Origin: Candidatus Accumulibacter aalborgensis | GTDB taxonomy: Bacteria; Pseudomonadota; Gammaproteobacteria; Burkholderiales; Rhodocyclaceae | NCBI RefSeq assembly: GCF_900089955.1 | Contig: NZ_FLQX01000133.1 | Location: 25,551-89,550 of the forward strand | Direction: 5' to 3' | Length of the DNA stretch: 64,000 nucleotides | Shown here: one piece after another, positions 59,618 through 64,000 of the stretch | Layout of the letters: every line of letters starts with the position of its first letter | How positions within the stretch are numbered: the stretch's first letter is position 1 | Notes under the pieces: model-generated | What the model saw: only the letters and a program-made list of their open reading frames with translations | Told to the model about the DNA's origin: nothing | Databases searched by the model: none | Translations under genes and position numbers: made by a program

Positions 59618-61534
59618 TCAATCGACGACCTCCAGCACGGGGTCATCGGCACTGGTGCCGGCGGTCTCCGCGGGCACCAGCGTTTCGCTGTAGCGGCAGC
59701 CCAGTTCGAGCGTCAGATAGTCGATCGACTCGATGCGTAGGCGGAGTCGTTGACCGGGCTTGAGTTCAGGCGCCGACGGCACACGCTGGACGAGAGGTAG
59801 ATGGTCCAGTCTGGCCAAATTCTCGCGACCGATGATCGTCGCCTCGATGCTCTCCAGTCCTTGCTGACGAAGCCAGCGCAGACACCAGTAGCGCTCCATA
59901 CTGCGCTGGAATTCAGCGTAAGCGGTGTAGGTGAGTTCGAAATCGCGGAGCGCTGCGAACAGCGCATCCGAGCGCGCGGCAAACGGTGGCGTATCACCCT
60001 GCAGGCAGGCCACCAGCTGCCACTGGTTGAGTAGGTCCACGTAGCGGCGCAGCGGCGACGACGACCAGGCGTACTGCTTCACGCCGAGGCCCTCGTGTGC
60101 CTGCGGCACGGTGCTCATGCGTACCTTGCCGCCGGTCTGCACGCGATAGATCGCAGCAACGCCCGTGCTGGCCAGCAGACCGCCCCAGGTACTGTTGGCG
60201 ACAATCATCAACTCGGCGACCAGCTTGTCGAGCGGACTGCCGCGCCGGCGGGTGGAAATCTCGACCCGACAGGCCTCGGCATCGGCGAGGTCCCCGTCGA
60301 TGCGGAAGTTGTAATCGTGGTTACCCTGCATTGCCGACGGCTTGCCGCGCCGACCTTCGCAGGCATTGGCCAGTTGCCAGAGGGTCAACAACTCGCCGCC
60401 AAAAGCGAAGTCGGACAGTCCGGCGGCGATCGTCTGCTCGTTGAATAGCGGTTCGATGTCATGATGGCGCAGGTTGGCGACCACCGGGACGACTTCCAGA
60501 CGTGACTCGTGCGCCGTGATCTCGAAGTCGGGCGAGACCGTAAGGTACAGAGAAATGGCCGGTGACTCGCGGCCGCTCGAAAGAGTGAAGCGATCCACTG
60601 CCGTATCCGGCAACATGGTGATCTTGGCTCCGGGCATATAAACGGTCGACAGTCTTTCGCGCGCGATGCCGTCAAGTGGCGATTCCGGTGCGATGCCCAG
60701 CGATGGCGCCGCAATGTGGATGCCGATTCGCCAGCCAAGACCGGGCAGCGTCTGCAGCGAGAAGGCGTCGTCGATCTCGGTGGTCGTCGCGTCGTCGATC
60801 GAGAAGGCCCGCACATCAGCCCGCGGCAGAGCGGTCGGCAGCCGCGGCGGATCACAGGCAGGAAAGCCTGTACCACGCGGGAACTGATCGAGCAGGAAGC
60901 GCTGCAGATGGTAGTCGTGCGCCGAGCGGATGGCGCCGCACCTGGCCAGCAGATGCGCGGCCGACAGGCCGGTTTCGCTGCACGCTGCTTCCAGTGCCTT
61001 GGTCTCACCGCGGTTGCGGTCGGGTTTGTAGAGCAACTGACTGAGCAGCGGCGAAAACTCGGCAGGCAGTGAAAAAGCCTTCAGCTCGCCGATCATCCGC
61101 TCGATGTTCAGAGCCTGCTGGCGTTTTTTCTCCAGGCCGGCGAGAGCTGCCTGGAGGATGTCGGCCGGAGCCTTGCGGAAACGCCCCTTCCCCTTGCGAT
61201 GGAAGTAAATCGGTGCCGAATGCAGGGCCAGCAGCAGCGCAGACGCTTCGACCGCGCTGGCCACATGGCCGAAGTACTCGTTGGCAAAATCAGAAAAGGA
61301 AAATTCGTCGTCACCAAGGCACTCCCAGAGAAAGTCGTGCTCGATTCCGCCCGCCAGCGCCTCCGCCTGGTCGAGCAAGGCCGCTGGCGGCGGCTCGCTG
61401 TAGCGTAACAGGACGCTCGCCGACTTGATCTTGCTTCGCTTGCCGGATGCCGTCTCGACCTGCAACGAGCTGTCGTTGTCGATGACCATGGTGGCCGTCC
61501 TGAAAGCGCCGTCTTCTTCAAATAGAACATGCAT
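59618..61534 (-). CDS. RNase II-family (RNB) exoribonuclease
   Basis: 638 residues. The RNB catalytic domain is visible from FSIDDATTTEIDDAFSLQ (Asp residues that hold Mg) through ERLSTVYMPGAKITMLPD, PAISLYLTVSPDFEITAH and LVAELMIVANSTWGGLLA. The ending SSSPLRRYVDLLNQWQL is followed by a short S1-like part. The N-terminal domain is unlike classical RNase II, which is usual for this betaproteobacterial group. It degrades RNA 3' to 5'. It lies 25 bp upstream of the TonB-like gene and 8 bp after the esterase gene. Confidence 0.92.
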   Translation of the reverse strand: MHVLFEEDGAFRTATMVIDNDSSLQVETASGKRSKIKSASVLLRYSEPPPAALLDQAEALAGGIEHDFLWECLGDDEFSFSDFANEYFGHVASAVEASALLLALHSAPIYFHRKGKGRFRKAPADILQAALAGLEKKRQQALNIERMIGELKAFSLPAEFSPLLSQLLYKPDRNRGETKALEAACSETGLSAAHLLARCGAIRSAHDYHLQRFLLDQFPRGTGFPACDPPRLPTALPRADVRAFSIDDATTTEIDDAFSLQTLPGLGWRIGIHIAAPSLGIAPESPLDGIARERLSTVYMPGAKITMLPDTAVDRFTLSSGRESPAISLYLTVSPDFEITAHESRLEVVPVVANLRHHDIEPLFNEQTIAAGLSDFAFGGELLTLWQLANACEGRRGKPSAMQGNHDYNFRIDGDLADAEACRVEISTRRRGSPLDKLVAELMIVANSTWGGLLASTGVAAIYRVQTGGKVRMSTVPQAHEGLGVKQYAWSSSPLRRYVDLLNQWQLVACLQGDTPPFAARSDALFAALRDFELTYTAYAEFQRSMERYWCLRWLRQQGLESIEATIIGRENLARLDHLPLVQRVPSAPELKPGQRLRLRIESIDYLTLELGCRYSETLVPAETAGTSADDPVLEVVD

Positions 61535-61542
61535 CGCGACGA

Positions 61543-62124
61543 TTATAACCCACAGAATTCAAGGATTTGAGACAACATGTCGGGAAATCGTGTGAAGCTG
61601 TGATCGCCGCCCGCGAGGACGATCTGCCGGCTACCGACATAGTGCGCTACGGCCAGGCGGTAGTCGAGCACTTCGTCCCCGGCCTCGACGAGCAACAGGT
61701 AGCGCGCGGGCGTGACGCAGGCCACTTCGAGCGCGCGCAACTGCTCAACATGCTCGTCGGTGAAGGTGAAGGTCTCGCCACTATGAAAGTTGGTCTGGTT
61801 CCCGACCAGACCACCGAGCAGGACGGGTGCCATCACCGCCGGGTTGATCAATACCGCGCGCAAATCGTGCTTCTCGGCGAGCCAGGTCGCGTAATAGCCG
61901 CCGAGAGAACTGCCGACCAGCGTCGTCGGACCATCAGCACGCGCCAGCAGCGCCTCGGCTTCGGCGATCGCGACGACAGGGACCGGTGACAGCATTGGGC
62001 AGACGAAACGATCACCGAGGCCGGCGGCTGCCAGGCGTTCGCCGAGCAGGCGCGCCTTCCAGGAAGCCGGCGACGAGCAAAAACCGTGCAGATAGACGAT
62101 GCGCGGCGCCGCCACGTCAGCCAC
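61543..62124 (-). CDS. YqiA/YcfP-like alpha/beta fold esterase
   Basis: 193 residues. [20 protein letters not shown] holds the oxyanion strand, [16 protein letters not shown] the nucleophile Ser, and the late [14 protein letters not shown] the His. This is the YqiA (UPF0227) group of small esterases. The GTG at 62124 overlaps the uppP stop by 8 bp; the longer frame runs through uppP and is rejected. Confidence 0.88.
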   Translation of the reverse strand: MADVAAPRIVYLHGFCSSPASWKARLLGERLAAAGLGDRFVCPMLSPVPVVAIAEAEALLARADGPTTLVGSSLGGYYATWLAEKHDLRAVLINPAVMAPVLLGGLVGNQTNFHSGETFTFTDEHVEQLRALEVACVTPARYLLLVEAGDEVLDYRLAVAHYVGSRQIVLAGGDHSFTRFPDMLSQILEFCGL

Positions 62125-62941
62125 TGCTCCAGGAAACCAAGCCCGAATGCCAGGTCGCCAGTACGACGACACCAAAAGCGATGCGGTACCAGGCGAAGAT
62201 CGAGAAGTCGTGCGTGCTGATGTAGCGCAGGAGCCCGCGTACCGCCCAGAACGCCGAGACGAAGGCAGCGGCGAAACCGACGACCCACATCCCCAGATCG
62301 TCAAAGGAGAGCAGCGCACGTTCCTTGTAGAGTTGGTAGAGGGTCGCCGCGATCAGCGTTGGAATGGCCAGGAAGAACGAAAACTCGGTCGCTGCGCGGC
62401 GTGACAGCCCGAGGAACAGCCCGCCGATGATCGTTGCTCCCGAACGCGAAGTGCCGGGGATCAGCGCCAGCGCCTGCGCGCAGCCAAGCACAAAGGCGTC
62501 GGTCAACGACAGGTCATCGACCGACTCGACACGAATGCGGTGCTTCCTGCGCTCAGCCCAGAGAATGATCAAACCGCCGACGATAAACGCCGTTGCCACC
62601 ACCGGCGCGTTGAACAACGACGCCTTGATCGCTTTGCCGAACGACAGTCCGATGACCGCCAGCGGCAGGAAGGCGACCAGCAGATTGAGCGCGAAACGCT
62701 GCGCTCCCCGCTCACTCGGCAGGCCGAGCAAGACCTGCAGGATTTTGCTCCGGTATTCCCAGCACAGCGCCAGGATGGCCCCCGACTGGATGACGATCTC
62801 GAACAGCTTGCCGCGCTCGTCGTTGAAATCGAGCAGGTCACCGGCGAGAATCAGATGGCCCGTGGAAGAGACAGGCAAGAACTCGGTGACGCCTTCAACG
62901 ACACCGAGAATCAGGGCTTTCAGCAACAGCAGCAGGTCCAC
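62117..62941 (-). CDS. uppP: Undecaprenyl-diphosphatase UppP (BacA)
   Basis: 274 residues with eight or so transmembrane segments. [20 protein letters not shown] and [19 protein letters not shown] are the two catalytic motifs. It recycles the lipid carrier for peptidoglycan and O-antigen, which fits the nearby cell-wall genes. It is followed by the esterase gene with an 8-bp overlap. Confidence 0.96.
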   Translation of the reverse strand: MDLLLLLKALILGVVEGVTEFLPVSSTGHLILAGDLLDFNDERGKLFEIVIQSGAILALCWEYRSKILQVLLGLPSERGAQRFALNLLVAFLPLAVIGLSFGKAIKASLFNAPVVATAFIVGGLIILWAERRKHRIRVESVDDLSLTDAFVLGCAQALALIPGTSRSGATIIGGLFLGLSRRAATEFSFFLAIPTLIAATLYQLYKERALLSFDDLGMWVVGFAAAFVSAFWAVRGLLRYISTHDFSIFAWYRIAFGVVVLATWHSGLVSWSSG

Positions 62942-62983
62942 AGGCGACTTTCGACAAAAAGCCGCATTCTAGCATTGCAGCGC

Positions 62984-63250
62984 TCAGGGTCGGGTTGCCC
63001 GCTCCAGAGCCGACAGCCAGGCCATCGCCTGTGGGCGATTTTCGCCACACATCTCGGCTGACCGCCGTAGCCCGGCGCAGAATGCCGGTCGCGTGGGCGT
63101 CCCCCACAAGGCGCAGCGGCAATCGTCGGTCAGGTTGGCGCAAGCGTCATCGGCCGGCTTGCCCTGCGGGTGTCCGGGTATCGGAGTGCTGATCGATGGC
63201 GCAATACAGCACGCGCCGCATCCCGGACGGCAGTTACGCACCGGCGCCAT
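62984..63250 (-). CDS. YkgJ-family cysteine-cluster protein
   Basis: 88 residues. [15 protein letters not shown] near residue 6, [13 protein letters not shown] and the late [17 protein letters not shown] give the Cys pattern of the YkgJ/CxxCxxCC family, thought to bind zinc or iron-sulfur. The function is unknown. The ATG at 63250 overlaps the IclR-type gene stop by 17 bp; the longer frame up to 63475 lies in that gene and is not supported. Confidence 0.85.
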   Translation of the reverse strand: MAPVRNCRPGCGACCIAPSISTPIPGHPQGKPADDACANLTDDCRCALWGTPTRPAFCAGLRRSAEMCGENRPQAMAWLSALERATRP

Positions 63251-64000
63251 TGCCGGCAGCCGAACGCGCCTTGCTCGCCACCGGCGCTGGTTTCTCCGGC
63301 GCACCAGAGTCAACGCTGCCGTACCCAAGCCGCCTGGAAAGCGTCGCCGCAGCGTCCCTGGTGGCCTGCGCCATCGCGCTATCCCAGTCGAGGTCGAAAC
63401 TCCCGATGATGCCCAGCGAGGTAATCGCCGCGACCATGTGGCCGCTGTGATCAAACACCGGAGCACTGAAACCATTGATCCCCGGCGTGAAGCTGCCCGA
63501 AGCGCGCGCGATTCCGTGGCGGCGGATCTCGCCGAGTTGCTCGGTCAGCGCCGACAGCAATACCGCCGGATCTGTATCCCTGGCCGCGGCCGTCGCTTGT
63601 AGTTCGGCGTCGAGCATCTTCTTGAGATAGGGCGAGCGGTAGAACGCGGCGAAGGCCAGACCGGTGGCCGATGAAGTCAGCGACAGAACGACGCCAGTGC
63701 GCAGGGTGACGGTCACCGGGCCGCCAGCTTCGAGCCAGCGCACACAGGTTGCACCGCGATTGCCCCACATGGCGAGGGCGACTGTCTCGCCGATGTGTTC
63801 ACAGAGGTCGTCGAGCACCGGTCCGGCCAGGCGCACCGGATCAAGCCGTGCCAGACTCGCCAGCCCGAGTTCCAGCGAAAACTCGCCAAGATCGTAGCGC
63901 CCGCTGTTGGCGTCCTGTTCGACGAGCCCCATGCGCATGAAGCTGACCAGGTAACGATGCGCCTTGGCCGCCGGCATGCCGGCGTTGCGCGCCACATCAC
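63234..64000 (-). CDS. IclR-family transcriptional regulator, cut at window end
   Basis: About 255 residues are visible; the first part of the winged helix is beyond base 64000. [19 protein letters not shown] is the recognition helix region, and the effector domain includes [52 protein letters not shown] and [20 protein letters not shown]. It is only distantly related to the IclR protein at 36128. The short YkgJ-like gene overlaps its 3' end. Confidence 0.88.
   Translation of the reverse strand, partial: DVARNAGMPAAKAHRYLVSFMRMGLVEQDANSGRYDLGEFSLELGLASLARLDPVRLAGPVLDDLCEHIGETVALAMWGNRGATCVRWLEAGGPVTVTLRTGVVLSLTSSATGLAFAAFYRSPYLKKMLDAELQATAAARDTDPAVLLSALTEQLGEIRRHGIARASGSFTPGINGFSAPVFDHSGHMVAAITSLGIIGSFDLDWDSAMAQATRDAAATLSRRLGYGSVDSGAPEKPAPVASKARSAAGNGAGA

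Overview
The window is high-GC DNA (roughly 60-65% by eye) with a betaproteobacterial gene set: two phasins (polyhydroxyalkanoate granule proteins), a kdsD-kdsC-lptC-lptA block, a PEP-CTERM-type surface protein, an MSHA-like type IV pilus cluster, DUF1840 and a cytochrome c4. I infer a Rhodocyclales-type organism, possibly near 'Candidatus Accumulibacter'. There is no rRNA in the window and I could not run a search, so this is inference. I see no transposase, integrase, tRNA or CRISPR array. Most of the window is dense chromosomal coding sequence.

Layout. 1-11.5 kb: the start of an OxyR-like regulator translationally coupled to rsuA, then DUF1840, thiC behind a TPP riboswitch, a decayed PLP-enzyme remnant, sdaA, the giant helicase hrpA, an EI24-type membrane protein and a CinA-like protein. 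11.5-16.5 kb: two phasins, the KDO/LPS-transport operon kdsD-kdsC-lptC-lptA (minus strand; lptB and rpoN do not follow as they usually do) and a stand-alone prepilin. 16.7-23.4 kb: a multi-pass membrane histidine kinase, a DVUA0089/PEP-CTERM surface protein, a DUF4331 protein, a TPR protein and a HupE/UreJ-like membrane protein. The PEP-CTERM and DUF4331 genes carry a duplicated promoter/leader/signal-peptide segment of about 190 bp.

23.4-36 kb: one long minus-strand operon for an MSHA-like type IV pilus (secretin mshL, TPR mshN-like, ATPase mshE, mshG, mshI/J/K-like, two pseudopilin-type proteins) that ends in a class III adenylate/guanylate cyclase. A comEA DNA-binding gene lies just upstream. 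Pilus assembly, DNA uptake and nucleotide signalling therefore sit together. 36-40.3 kb: an IclR regulator, then a plus-strand cluster of an alpha/beta hydrolase, two different secreted HExxH proteins and a DUF1345 membrane protein. A strong hairpin precedes the second metalloprotease.

40.4-50.5 kb: the dTDP-L-rhamnose operon rfbBDAC, a PP2C phosphatase, divergent folB/plsY, tsaD, a CBS-domain protein, cytochrome c4 divergent from engB, a probable minus-strand small RNA, and hemB. 50.5-64 kb: minus-strand housekeeping operons: argB, a HAD nucleotidase, a five-PAS GGDEF/EAL protein and an acyltransferase; a LapA-domain protein; mtgA, aroE, a TonB-like protein, an RNase II-family enzyme, a YqiA-like esterase, uppP and a YkgJ-type cysteine-cluster protein; and a second IclR regulator cut by the window end.
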